From Histomonas meleagridis (taxonomy: Eukaryota; Parabasalia; Tritrichomonadida; Dientamoebidae), in NCBI GenBank assembly GCA_020186115.1, contig WSYJ01000054.1:1-64000 (forward strand): 64,000 nucleotides of DNA, in the 5' to 3' direction. The notes beneath the pieces are model-generated. The model did no database searches. It had not been told where the DNA came from and saw only the letters and a list, made by a program, of their open reading frames with translations. The position numbers were made by a program, and so were the translations under genes. Below are positions 21,779 to 32,421 of the stretch, piece after piece (position 1 is the first letter of the stretch; every line of letters starts with the position of its first letter).

Positions 21779-21868
21779 ATTTATATAAGTAAAATAATAT
21801 AAAAAGTTTCTTAGAAACTCCGGATCATGAAATAATTCTTATATATAAACAAGGTATTCTATTTTTAC

Positions 21869-22732
21869 TTAAAAATTATTTGGTAAAGTTAAGGTAATCC
21901 TTCTAACTTTTATCCATATATTGAATCTGGTGTGTAGATCTTTGATTTTACTATATTCATTCCACATCTGAACAACATTAAAACAACTAGCAGGAATCTC
22001 TTTTATTAATTCATAGTAATATTCTCTAGAAATACCTGGAAATAATATTATATCATTTAATGTTCTTTTTATATCTTTATATATAAATTTTACAGTTTGA
22101 ACACATATTATAACATTAATATTTAAATTTCTTAATTTTTTGAGTGATCTCGAGAGATCAGTTTTATTAGATCTCAACAAAGTATGAGATGCAAAATCAT
22201 CTAAAATTAAAAACATGAATGAAAATATGTTTTCCAATTATATTTAATTAATTTCAATGATATATATTTTAATAATTTTTCATTATCAGTCTCACCGGAG
22301 ACTCGAAACTTACTATGTTCGTTATTAAGGTGATGTTTATTTAAAATTCTTGTTAACTCTTCATCGATTTCTTTATAATTACTGTTAATATATTTTGTAA
22401 TGAAATTATTTACGTTTCAAAACAAGTTCCATATATTTATTTGAATGATCTAATAAATGAACATCTTCCATAGCTACAAGTTTACTTTTTTTAATTAATA
22501 TTTTATAATTATTTACTGTTTCATCAAATTTATTCCTGGTAAAACATATTACAATTAATTCAGAATGAGGTTCATTAAATAAGACTTCTTGATATGCAGA
22601 TAATTTTAAATAAGTATAAGATTTACCTGATCCCAGAGGAGCTTTTATAAAAGCACATATGCCATTCTGGGATAGAGGGTATTTTTCATACATAGGTGTA
22701 ATTAGAGCATTATCTAATACTTCTTCATTCAT
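21869..22732 (-). pseudogene. Maverick/Polinton-type packaging ATPase (A32-like), frameshifted
   Basis: Three frames join into one ATPase reading right to left. The first (22732-22406) has Walker A in KAPLGSGKSYTY. The middle piece (about 22410-22220) contains YKEIDEELTRILNKHH. The last (22237-21869) has Walker B, FLILDDFASH, and INVIICVQTV. HerA/FtsK-superfamily ATPases with this spacing package DNA in poxviruses, giant viruses and Mavericks. Two frameshifts make it non-functional. Mavericks are abundant in trichomonads, so a resident-element relic is the natural reading. Confidence 0.7.
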
Positions 22733-22838
22733 TTTACTTATTTTATTGAAGTTTTCATCAATTTATTTGAATTTACTATCTATATTATAGGATTTGATAA
22801 TATTTAATTAATAATTCATAAATATAAAAGTTATTATT

Positions 22839-23262
22839 TTATATTAAACCTTCAGCACGTTTCCACTTATCGAAATAAATTTTCCCAGTTATATCTCTCG
22901 CTAGAAATATTTTATATCTACCATGATCAGTTAAATTTTGAATTCTTATTGTAGCACCATTATCATAATAAAATTCATCTTTTGATGGTGAATAACTATA
23001 TCCTTCAAACTCAATCCCGTTATATTATTCAAAGGGCACCCAATCATTAGGCAGCTCATCAACGTAATGATATATCATTATTTAATGAATTTATGTCTAT
23101 GTGATTTATATCATATTTATTAATAGGATCCGAGTTTGATATGAATTGTATAGCAATAAGCCTATGCTTTATATATTTATTTCCTACTGATTCTACTAAA
23201 ATTTCATATTTATTATTTTCATTATCATAACTAGCAGGTAATGGTAGTATTTGATCATATAA
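22839..23262 (-). pseudogene. HNH-endonuclease-like protein of a Maverick-type element, broken
   Basis: The upstream frame reads HRLIAIQFISNSDP and YDINHIDINSLNND, matching the hRLva..Fi.NP / vNHIdgn..NN pattern of HNH nucleases of the NUMOD4/HNH group. After a frame change come VDELPNDWVPFE, an in-frame stop, then GIEFEGYSYSPSKDEFYYD and a C-terminal domain ending DKWKRAEG. It sits next to the packaging ATPase relic on the same strand. At least two lesions disable it. Confidence 0.6.
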
Positions 23263-23371
23263 CCTGATAATTGTAATATACAGTTAGAGATTTAAATGTG
23301 TCCCAGGAATCGAGTGGTCCCATACGTTAAAATAGGTTAATAAATAATCTTTAATAAAACCTCATTCTTAT

Positions 23372-24490
23372 CAATGTCAACATTAACACCAGCAATGTCA
23401 CTAGATGAAATTAAACAAAAATTAGATACTATTGGTATTTCTTAAGAATTTACTCGATCATTATTAAGAAATCCTGACTTTATGAACTTAGAATATGAAA
23501 ATCATCAGCTTTGTTTTTTCTACGAATATGCATCTGAATTCGATGATGTTACTTTCACTTTTAATCAACTAGCATTCGTCTTTAATATGTGCCGTAAAAC
23601 GGTATCTAGAAGTATCTCAAATGGTCCACAAGATCCAAAACCTTTAGGTCGACATAGAGCATTGAATGAAGATAAAGAAGAAATAATTGATTCATCTAAT
23701 GAAGGTCATGCAATGACCCAAAGGCAGTTATAATCTCATAATCAAATTTTTCAATATTTTTTCCCATGGTCACTTTTTATTATTTCAATCAGCAACGATC
23801 ACATTTCTGTCAAAAGTAGATGTAAATACCTGAAACTCGCATTGATGTATTTTAAACAATTTTCTTATATTTATGATAATAATTTAATGATTGATACAAA
23901 AGGCACTATAATTAGCTTATTGAAATTTTTAAAATCTGAGCAAGGAAACATTTCTTTAAATAGACTTAGCTCAAATCCTTTAGAACATTCTTTTGGTGTT
24001 TTAAGAATGAAAGCTCGAAACCATGATTCTATATGTAAATTCATTAATGACATTAAAAGGGTCAACTTCATCAGGTTACATAAAAGTGAGTACATAAAAA
24101 CAGTGATCAGACACAGAATTAATGATTTTGGTAAAATTATCGAACTTTATGTCACTTTTTATGATTAAAATTTAAATGGTTCATTATAATCAATTGTAAG
24201 GTTAATATATTTCAATGTGAAGGATCCACTTCTTGAATCTGTCATGAATGAAATCAGGAAAATTTATGAAAAATAACAAAATAATAATAATGATACTATA
24301 TGTAGCACAAAAGACATTACGTTGAATCCGACTTCTCAATCTAATATACGAGGAAGACAAGAAATGAATCAGCCTGGAAGAAAATATTGTGCTTGGACAA
24401 AAACTCGAAGATTTAAACGACGACTTTGGTGGTGATTTCAATAAATTGATGAAATATTTTCCTGATCGCTCTCCAGAGTCAATAAAATAG
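23372..24490 (+). pseudogene. Transposase relic: helix-turn-helix start and P/THAP9-like C-terminus
   Basis: The frame begins MSTLTPAMSLDEIKQ, hits a TAA before EFTRSLLRNPDF, and continues through an HTH-like block (VFNMCRKTVSRSISNG, GRHRALNEDKEEII) to 23733. After a gap, 23842-24168 contains LSSNPLEHSFGVLRMKARN, close to the NPLE..FG.iR block near the C-terminus of P-element/THAP9-type transposases. Further shifted pieces run to 24490 (GRKYCAWTKTRRFKRR; DDFGGDFNKLMKYF). Most of the catalytic core is missing. The two halves may be one deleted element or two nested ones. Confidence 0.5.
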
Positions 24491-24569
24491 AAAATAATAT
24501 GAATGAACGTTAAGTAAAATTCTTAACTTTACTTCTCATTTTTTTGTAAAAATAATGTATAGGAACCAC

Positions 24570-24760
24570 TCTGGTTGTCCGTTTAGCGTTGAGAAATTGT
24601 CCACTTTTTTGGTAAAAATTTCGATCGTTTTACTGGCGTTGAAGTTGTCCGTTGGACACTATAAATTGTTCCACTTTTTAACGTTATTTAGACGTTTCCT
24701 GCCATAACATTAATTTGTATTCATCGGTCATTATTAAAAATTGTCCACTTTAAACCGTCG
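24570..24760. repeat. Iterated TTGTCC boxes
   Basis: GTTGTCCGTT, AATTGTCCACTTTT, GTTGTCCGTTGGAC, AATTGTTCCACTTTTT and AATTGTCCACTTTA occur within 190 bp, just left of the first integrase-type element. Such iterons often mark transposase-binding ends; here no partner end was found. Confidence 0.4.
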
Positions 24761-24792
24761 GAGACTATAATATGTCATATTACTTCAATAAA

Positions 24793-26133
24793 TGTCCTGT
24801 ACGGAAATTTTCAAAAATCATTCGATTTCTGAGTAAATCATTTAAAAAGTGCGAATTGAACAGATTTTCATCCACGTCGTGAAATATTTGGATATATCGT
24901 CTAAACAATTAAACATTCAGACCATTTTTAAGTACACCAGCTGTAGGGAACTGCTCAAGAATCATTTAATTTCTGAGTAAACTATTCATTTTACCGCATA
25001 CTTGCACTTCGGTTGTGATCGTTTGCTATCGAAAAAACCAGGCTTGGCCACCGCTCGCAATTACTAAAAAAAAATTGTTGTTGAGTGTTTTACTCAATTT
25101 GCCCCATATGGAATAAATGGATTGACGACTCCATCGACTTTCCATGTTGGAGATATTGTAAGATCCCATTTAACGCCATAGAAATACCTTTGATGAGGTG
25201 TTACGTCTCCCTATCATTGACGGTTTTTTGGGGCAGTCCACAATGAGTTGTGTTGTTGTAAACATGTATCCAATTTCTAAGTTCTCCAATATTATTGCAT
25301 TTTCTGCTGTACTCCAAAATCTTTCACATTTCCCATTTTGCTGTGGGTTTTTGACTTCTGATAAAACTTGTTTGATTTCATTATCTTCGAGGAATTTCTT
25401 AAAATCTCCTTTGAATTCCTGACCATTATCGGTCCACACATAAAATAAACGGTTGCCACAGAATTGAATTATCAATTCGAGGCACTTTTTTGTAGTTGCT
25501 GATAATTTGTTGGAGATTGCGTCACAATATACAACGTAACGAGAATAATCATCTATGAAAGATATTAAATATTCTCCGTTATGATTATAATAATCAGTTC
25601 GCCAAATTAAATCTGAATTTGATGCTTCATATCGGCAACGATAGGGTTCTTCGGACTTTAACGGTCACGTGTACGATAAGGCGTTGTTATCCTTCATTAC
25701 GTCGTATATCATATGGTGTGTTGTAATTTCTTGGCACATAGGAACACTTTCTGATTTGGAAATTATTTGGTAGAATGTTATGTTAACGCCAGTTTTGTAT
25801 ATTCTTTGTATTTCGATGATATTATTTTTGAGTATATGGCGTAAATCTACTTTTTGTTTTCCTCTGGTAATAAGTAGATCAAGACCGTTATCGTCGATCG
25901 CCCTTCTAACAGTTCCTGGATGTACTTTTTTCGTTACCACTATTCGAGTAAAAGGTTTTCTTCTATTTATGATAACTCTGGCATTGTTGTTTTCCTTTGC
26001 TGAATTGCCTTGACAGTAGCTTCTAGCCAAAAAGGGCAAATTTCGATCTTTTTCCTTCCTTGCAAGCTCGAAAATTTGAGTTCAATAGTTTACTCAAAAA
26101 TTGAATGATTTTTGAGAATTTCCGTACACAACA
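24793..26133 (-). mobile_element. Integrase-type DDE transposon, older copy
   Basis: The left end TGTCCTGTACGGAAATTTTC and the right end, whose reverse complement is TGTTGTGTACGGAAATTCTC, form imperfect inverted repeats of about 45 bp, running on through CAAAAATCATTC and TGAGTAAA. A second, partial copy of the end lies inside at about 24950-24990. The flanks 24778-24792 and 26134-26148 match at 13 of 15 positions, consistent with an aged target-site duplication of 15-16 bp. The element carries one integrase gene on the minus strand. Confidence 0.7.
25170..26075 (-). pseudogene. rve-type DDE integrase/transposase, frameshifted
   Basis: The N-terminal piece (about 26075-25665) has a helix-turn-helix region with RIVVTKKVHPGTVRRAIDD. 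The C-terminal piece (25475-25170) contains YVWTDNGQEFKGDFKKFL, with the second catalytic Asp, and NPQQNGKCERFWST, with the catalytic Glu. Between them the first catalytic Asp region is in a shifted frame. The D-D-E spacing and QNG..ER signature belong to the retroviral-integrase/IS3-IS481 fold. No intact frame spans the gene. Confidence 0.7.
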
Positions 26134-26149
26134 TATAACTTTAATAAAA

Positions 26150-26703
26150 ATTTATCGAAAAAATTAATATTTTGATTATCATCAAAAACCTTCTGAGTTA
26201 ATAACTTCATATTATTTTTTATGCAAACTGGAAAAAAAATCCGGTACTCATTAGTCAAAACGACCTGGAGCAATTCTTTCATATCTCGAGAAATACGATC
26301 CTAAGTTTCAAGCCTTTTAATAAGATTATTAAAATACAAATCATTCTTGTTTCATTATTTCTTATTTCCAAGCGATTCTTGTTGTAGAAGAAATGATGAA
26401 CTCAATTAAATCACATAGTAATGAAAATTCAAACATACTAGTTATAGAAATCATTGATCAAATGGAAAGTACTAAATATTATAATTTTATTATACGACTG
26501 AAGAATTTTATTATACGACTGAAGAATTTTATTCATAAATGGGACGTCTGGATGAATTCTTTTCTTCCATTCGATGATGGCAATTTTCTTGTTCAACAAG
26601 ATGTTCATATTCCATCAATATCTTATAAATTCATTAGCAGAGAAAACGAATAATAATTTTGTTATAGTTTTGCAAAGACTATGGAAAGTGATGTGTAATA
26701 TTA
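26150..26703. other. Unassigned sequence with a small open frame
   Basis: An 86-residue frame (26393-26653) starts MMNSIKSHSNENSNIL. It includes a 21-bp direct repeat, so FIIRLKN occurs twice. Composition is compatible with a transposon fragment, but no motif is recognisable. Nothing else is visible in this interval. Confidence 0.3.
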
Positions 26704-27767
26704 GTACTGTCCTACAACCGTGGGAAATTTGAATGGGTAGTATTAAAAAAGTGGAGACTCCATTCAATCATAATGGAGAATTTGAATAAGGTGTAATTTG
26801 CATTCGAAAATTGGCTCTCAATTTGTTCTCTGAAGAAAAATATTTCAATTCAATTTTATTTTGAATGATTCACGATCAAGAATTAAGATATTGTGAAATA
26901 TTTAATCATCTCTGTATTACAACACAAATTTCATATCAATGTTACATAAAAATTCATTTTTGATTTAATTAATATTTTATAAATTGATCAATAATATCAA
27001 TTGCTTCGCATCTAAATTCTTATGAATTGTTATGTTCTACATATTAATTATGTTTTATTAATTTTAAATTGTATAAAATTCAATCTCTACGACGATCAGA
27101 GCAATTAAAATAATATATATATATATATATATGATGTTTTGTGGAGGTTGGATGAAAATAATTAAATCAATTGCTCAATGAAATAATAATGTAAACATTG
27201 ATTTGTAAACTTTTTGAATCTAATTAATCATATGAGCTCCATTTCTGAAATTAGAATAAGTATGAATTCATTTTTAACTAAACCAAATGTTCACTATGTA
27301 TTATCTATATCAAATGAAAGTCGTTCTAATTATATATTTGCCAAATTATATTTGAATGATTTGAGCAAATGTTGGTACATAAAATGATGAAAAGAAACAC
27401 ATATAGGTGAGAATAAACATATTTAAATCAAAATAAATAAAAATAAATGAGAATTAGCAGATATAAGTGAGAATTAACATAAAACAAGTAGAATCATAAA
27501 GCAAGATAATGAAATATTACGACATTCATTCGATACCATCTTTGCCAAATTTTATTTTTGTTCGAATAATTATAATAAAAAAAAAAATGGCGATAATTGT
27601 AAATTATTCAAAATGAAATTGAATGAAAATATTTTTTTAAGAAAACAAATTGAGAGTCAAATTTTGAATGCATATTTCACCTTATTCAAATTCTACATTA
27701 TGATTAAATGGGACCACGACTTTTTGAATGCCACCTATTCAAATTTACCACGGTTGTAGGTAAGTAC
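26704..27767. mobile_element. Non-autonomous element with about 175-bp terminal inverted repeats
   Basis: The left arm from 26704 (GTACTGTCCTACAACCGTGG) and the right arm ending 27767 (reverse complement GTACTTACCTACAACCGTGG) are inverted repeats with about 80-85% identity by eye over about 175 bp. Shared blocks include GAATTTGAATAAGGTG and CTCTCAATTTGTT. The roughly 0.7-kb centre has no coding potential and contains an AT dinucleotide run at about 27113-27132. No clear target-site duplication was found. Confidence 0.7.
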
Positions 27768-28189
27768 CAGAATAAATCATACATTAAAAACTTTATGTCA
27801 TATTTGTCAATGTGATAGCAAAAAAATGTATATATCGAAATTAATAATGCCGATTTTGAAAATGCTGCTAACCCGAAGGGTATGAATGAAATGAATAATG
27901 ATATACCAATAATATGTAGAAATTTGTATCGTTGAAAAAAAACAATATCAACATATATTTTTATTGTAATTTTGTTGTCTTTGACCAACCTCCGGTGCCG
28001 GAGTGTTGCTGTGTGTGTACTTTTAGTTTAACTAAATATTTCTAATCATATAAAATTTTTTTAGTATTAACTGACTGTCTTTGGTTGAACTGCATGTTTC
28101 TAGTTAACTAGCTGAACATTGCAACAACATGAAATTGAATGCTCATTTCCTGATAATATTTAAATATCTCGCATCAATATACTAGGTAA

Positions 28190-28490
28190 ATTCTGCACCA
28201 AAGTTTCTTTTTAATAACACGTTTAGCATTTGTCTTGGTTGTCAATTCTTCCATGGTTTCCAAAACCCAACTAATTGGTCTGTACTGTTCGGAAACAAAT
28301 TCTCTAAAATAATCTGCAATTGGAATCGAAATGATCCTTCTTTCATACTAGTCAATTGTTTTTCCTCCGATATCAATTCTTCTCGTTCATCACCAAATGC
28401 CCATTATTCTACTTCTTCATCATGTTTTCTCAGAAATGTATTGGCTTCTTCTATTATCAAAATTGTTGTAAGATTCATTCGTGTTTTATC
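28190..28490 (-). pseudogene. Coding-like relic, transposon-derived, unassigned
   Basis: Read right to left, shifted frames give TILIIEEANTFLRKHDEEVE, then RRIISIPIADYFREF followed by VSEQYRPISWVLETMEELTT and RVIKKKLWCRIYLV. Frame changes and stops are frequent. The composition is clearly protein-like, and it lies among transposon relics. I cannot name the family. Confidence 0.35.
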
Positions 28491-28608
28491 ATATTTAGTT
28501 TAGAATCAGTGAATTGATAAATGTCTAACTTTTTTTACAAAATTTGAATCTATAGTGCATCGTAATACACCATCAAAGTTAGTGATATAGGATGGGGGTA
28601 AATAAAAA

Positions 28609-28959
28609 GTGATATTTGGGAGATATCAAGATAAAAGTCAGAGAAGATATTTGGGAATTACAGTTTCCACAATTATTCATCAACAATATAAGATGATGAC
28701 AATTGCTCATACACCAATGGTTGAAATACATTGTAAGTCAGAAGTTATTCGTAATTATTATATTAAAATATTGTTATTCTATGAAATAAATAATAAAATA
28801 CGATGCGCAGTTACAGATTATGGTGGCGCAGTTCCTGGAGCTTTTGCAGATGAACTTCAACGAATAGATATATTTCCAGTTATTGAAAGATTTCCATGTA
28901 TATGCCATATCGTTAATTCGAATGTCAAAGAATTTACATATTACTTCAAGAAGTTATAA
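28609..28959 (+). pseudogene. hAT-superfamily transposase fragment
   Basis: A 116-residue open stretch contains CAVTDYGGAVPGAFADELQR, with the second catalytic Asp, and FPCICHIVNSNVKEFT, the CxxH..N block of hAT transposases (compare VTDNG..., C.CHilnL in Hermes-type enzymes). There is no start codon, and neither the zinc finger nor the dimerisation domain is visible. It is a truncated relic. Confidence 0.65.
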
Positions 28960-29672
28960 ATGTATTTAATACTCCATGCTTTATAGTCTTTTTGATGAGA
29001 AAGGGTGTACAAAAAAATCACATCTCGAATACAGTGAGATAAGATGATATGTACAAGTGAATTAGTGAACATTAAGCTTGATTATTTTTAATATTTTGAT
29101 AATATACATATATTAATATTTGAACATAGTTTTGCTCTAATTTATCATTACTCTTTTATAGTCTACATTAAAATTTCCCTGAATATCACGAAAATTTTCA
29201 TGGAAATGATCATTTTTATTATTTTATCATTACATTTATATTTCTATTCATTTTGATTATTTTATGTTATTTATGTTATTTATTATTTAGATCATATTCA
29301 CGAAAATCAAACTATTATTTGACATTCACAATAATCTAACTTATCAATTTTGACTTAAAAAATGTAATATTTCAATGAAATAAATTAATTTTCAAATATG
29401 ATTTGTATATAAATTGTTTTTTGAAATTAATTTTCGAAATTTGATAACGAAAACTAATTCTTTTTAACTTCAAAAATGTAACATTTTAATGTGATAATAT
29501 TGCTTTAAAGAAGTGTATATTCGCACTTCTTTCTTTGTTTTGAAATAAAGTTATCCAACATATCTTCATGATGAAAATGGCAAACTTTCAATTCAATTTT
29601 AAAACTTTTTCGAATTGATTTATGTCATCGCCACTTTTTCAAAGTATGAGAGTATATAAAATTAAAATTGAC
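28960..29672. other. AT-rich gene-free stretch
   Basis: About 0.7 kb with no supported frame or repeat. It ends in the 16-bp direct repeat (29657-29672) that flanks the next transposon. Confidence 0.4.
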
Positions 29673-29811
29673 TGTGGTAAGAGAAAAAGCGCCTGACTTC
29701 ACTTCCTCCACTTTTTGAATGATTTCATAGAATAAATTCTATTCGTAAATAGAAAAAAATATCATACGAACTTTTTGAATTGCATTTACGACAGGGGGCC
29801 CCGAAATGATC

Positions 29812-29853
29812 GCCGATACCACTTTTTGAGGGCACTCAAAAAGTGGTATCGGC
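29812..29853. repeat. Perfect hairpin 1 (19-bp arms, 4-nt loop)
   Basis: GCCGATACCACTTTTTGAG pairs perfectly with its reverse complement across a GGCA loop. The arm contains the ACTTTTTGA box found at the element's ends. Confidence 0.9.
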
Positions 29854-29970
29854 CCGTCCGTGCCTGTGAACGACTATTAATCCTGCTTGTAGTCGCAACT
29901 TTTTAATGATACTAAGCGAATATATTATATGTGTGCATTGAAATTTAAAAATTGAATGGTTTACAAAACA

Positions 29971-30017
29971 TGCCGATACCACTTTTTGAATGTTTTATTC
30001 AAAAAGTGGTATCGGCA
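29971..30017. repeat. Perfect hairpin 2 (20-bp arms, 7-nt loop)
   Basis: TGCCGATACCACTTTTTGAA pairs perfectly with its reverse complement across TGTTTTA. The arm shares 17 bp or more with hairpin 1, 160 bp to the left, while the intervening sequence is unrelated. Confidence 0.9.
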
Positions 30018-30191
30018 TATATTGATAATAGAAGAAAAAATACCAATATATTAATATATAGTAGCACAAGCTAGCTGGATGCATCCAGTTCGATTAAGCA
30101 CATGAAAATTAAGCAATCGTTGTTCATATCAGTACTAGGCTTATATAATATAAGTAAACATAAAAAATAATAAAAATCAAATGAGATGGAA

Positions 30192-31117
30192 TTATTTAAT
30201 CATTTCAATGCAAGCATCAGTTTGACCTGTATACCTATCCATTGTGCGCCATGCTTCATAGGGTGTTAAGGATTGGTGAGTGAGTTTTTCTCAAACTTCG
30301 ATGCGTCCAAAAATAATTATATTCATGAATTATGCTATTAATCTTAGGAATGCTCCATGCAACATTTGGTCCTTTGGCACGTTCAATCGTCAACCAAAAA
30401 CGTTCTATCTTACCATTCTCCTCTGGAGTATAGGGGTGAGTACGGTAATCTTCAATACCATAAAGCTGGAGTATAAATTGAAATGGATTGCCGGTAAATT
30501 CTCCCCATTATCAATAGTCAGCATTTTTAGGTCGATGTACAACAGAACCTAGAGCTTTAATAAGCGCCGTGGCACAAGCTTCAGAAGTCTTACTTGATAG
30601 GACTTCATAATAGATCAGGAAGCGAGAACGATCATCAATGAATCCAAGGAGATAAAATTGTTCTCCTTCAATGGTAACATAGTGAATATCTGCATGCCAT
30701 AACTGATTAGCATATTTTGCAACGAAAAGACGGAGATGTTCTTTGGGGGAGCTTTTCAGGTTTCTTGTAACAAAGCAGTTTCTGTTCAGTAAATATCTTC
30801 CTAACTGACCACTCAGTAGTTGCAATGTTATGTCGCTTAGCAGACTCAGCAGTTCGTTGGTAGCCAACATGGTATTTGTCTTTGTAGTCGAGGCAAAAAT
30901 TAACTTCCTCTTTGATTTCCTTTGACGGTCTCCCTCGGCTAGGAATTGCTATCCCCTCGAGTTTGCAAATTGCATGGATCTTCTCTCGACTGATATGGAA
31001 TATTTTCCGTGTATCTTCGACTCCATTGTCATTAATTGATTGACGGAATGCTTGGATATCGATGCCATTTCTCGGATCGTCGTTACTTGAGTTCTTCTTC
31101 ATTGTAAAATAAACCAT
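30192..31117 (-). pseudogene. rve-type DDE integrase/transposase with helix-turn-helix, frameshifted
   Basis: The likely start is ATG 31117 or 31102. The first frame holds an HTH-like N-terminus (KIFHISREKIHAICKLEG, RGRPSKEIKEEV). After a shift comes QLWHADIHYVTIEGEQ (first Asp) and FYLLGFIDDRSRFLIYYEVL. After another shift comes TIDNGEN (second Asp), HPYTPEENGKIERFWLTIER (catalytic Glu) and NYFWTHRSL. A last shift gives LTPYEAWRTMDRY, then a stop at 30192-30194. The overall order matches IS481/IS3-like integrase-core transposases. At least three frame breaks mean that it is inactive, although the element's ends and flanking repeat are well preserved. Confidence 0.78.
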
Positions 31118-31414
31118 TGAAAAAGTGGAAACGATACAATGGGGCACCCCCTCATATAAACAACAAGAAAGTGACGGAATAAACTTTTGAATTATCATAT
31201 ACAAACAATTTTATGAGTTCCATCAAAAAGTGAAGGGAATCAAAAATTCAGTACAAAGTTCACTTTTTGATAAATCTCATATGAAATTTTCTTTTACTCG
31301 TTGTAAAATCCACTTTTTGAATCATCTCATACAAACAATTCTATGAGTTCATTCAAAAAGTGGAGAAAGTGAAGTCAGGCGCTTTATCTCTTGCAACATA
31401 AAATTAAAATTGAC

Positions 31415-32400
31415 CAATTTTCAATTTTAATTTACCACTTTTTTCAACAACCGTAAATTGAAATTGGTCAACATTGCCCAAGCTTACCTAATATAATTCA
31501 AAATAATTATATGTTAAAGTGGTTGCTGCATCTTCATTTTACGCATATTGATCAATTGATTATTAAAAATAAAATTCTTTATGCTATTTCAATCCTTTCT
31601 ACATAACATTATGAAATGCATTTTATGAAAGTAGGTTTGACCCTCTCAATCCCTATGGAGGGACATGTCCCTCGCAACCCCTTCTTGCCCCAGTGAACAG
31701 AGAACATCCCTAGGGACATTATGAACTAGCTATATAAAAATGAATGAGAATGTTGACGAGGAAATAACTATGATGGTGAAATGAAACACATATGGATTAT
31801 CATTAGAAGTCATTAAAAGTGAAGCAATATTATTTAAAAATTTAATATAATGAGCGTTAATGAATATGTTGTGAACAAATTTTTCTTGCTGTTCAGAAAG
31901 TAGGATCGGTATTTCCACTTTCCAAAAACTTCTGATTAGGCACCTCAAAACAAAAAGTTAATGGCGTAAACATATCAAAAAGTTTATGATATAAATATCA
32001 CAAAAAGTCGTACTGGTGGATGCCTTGGGCTCAGGCATAGTATCATTGGATATCCCATGATAATTGAGTGCCTGATAAAACAATTTGAATGGTATTTGGC
32101 GAGACAAGCCATTACAGCTTGCATACATGCACCAGCAATAGTAATTTGAACTTTTGAGGTCATATATAGGGTGGTCCAAAAGTCTTTACATCCCACTTTT
32201 TATCGATAACTATGAGATATTTTAATAAAACTTTATATTATATAATAGTATTAAATGTGTAGAATATTTTATCTTTATGAATATTTTTACTTATGTAAAT
32301 GTATAATGAGTTATTCGAAGATGTCAAATGTTTTACAGAAATGTTCATTACATTTTAATAATAAATGAGGTATTCTGAAATGAGAAATTTGAGAATGAGA
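31415..32400. other. Relic-bearing region without an intact gene
   Basis: At about 31650-31715 is a GC-richer patch with the palindromic word GGAGGGACATGTCCCTC and a further AGGGACAT. Minus-strand frames at 31958-32196 look protein-like (YHGISNDTMPEPK) but match nothing I can name. The second mariner-like terminal segment begins near 32160. Confidence 0.35.
32160..32260 (+). repeat. Mariner-like terminal segment, copy 2
   Basis: GGGTGGTCCAAAAGTCTTTA is followed by CATC, GATATTTTAATAAAA and TATTATATAATAGTA, matching 2908-2990 block for block. No transposase is attached on either side. Confidence 0.5.
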
Positions 32401-32421
32401 GATATTTAAGTCGGAAATGAT

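Larger units (their letters stand above)
29673..31398 (-). mobile_element. Integrase-type DDE transposon with TG..CA ends and a 16-bp target-site duplication
   Basis: The element begins TGTGGTAAGAGAAAAAGCGC and ends with the inverted form (TGTTGCAAGAGATAAAGCGC). The inverted repeats extend through CTGACTTCACT and CTCCACTTTTTGAATGA to CATAGAAT, about 75 bp. It is bracketed by the perfect 16-bp direct repeat TAAAATTAAAATTGAC at 29657-29672 and 31399-31414. Subterminal ACTTTTTGA boxes occur in both orientations at both ends. It carries one broken integrase gene and two perfect hairpins. Confidence 0.88.

Noticed and set aside
27990-28003. CTCCGGTGCCGGAG palindrome as a regulatory site
   Set aside because: A lone short palindrome with no adjacent gene and no second copy seen.
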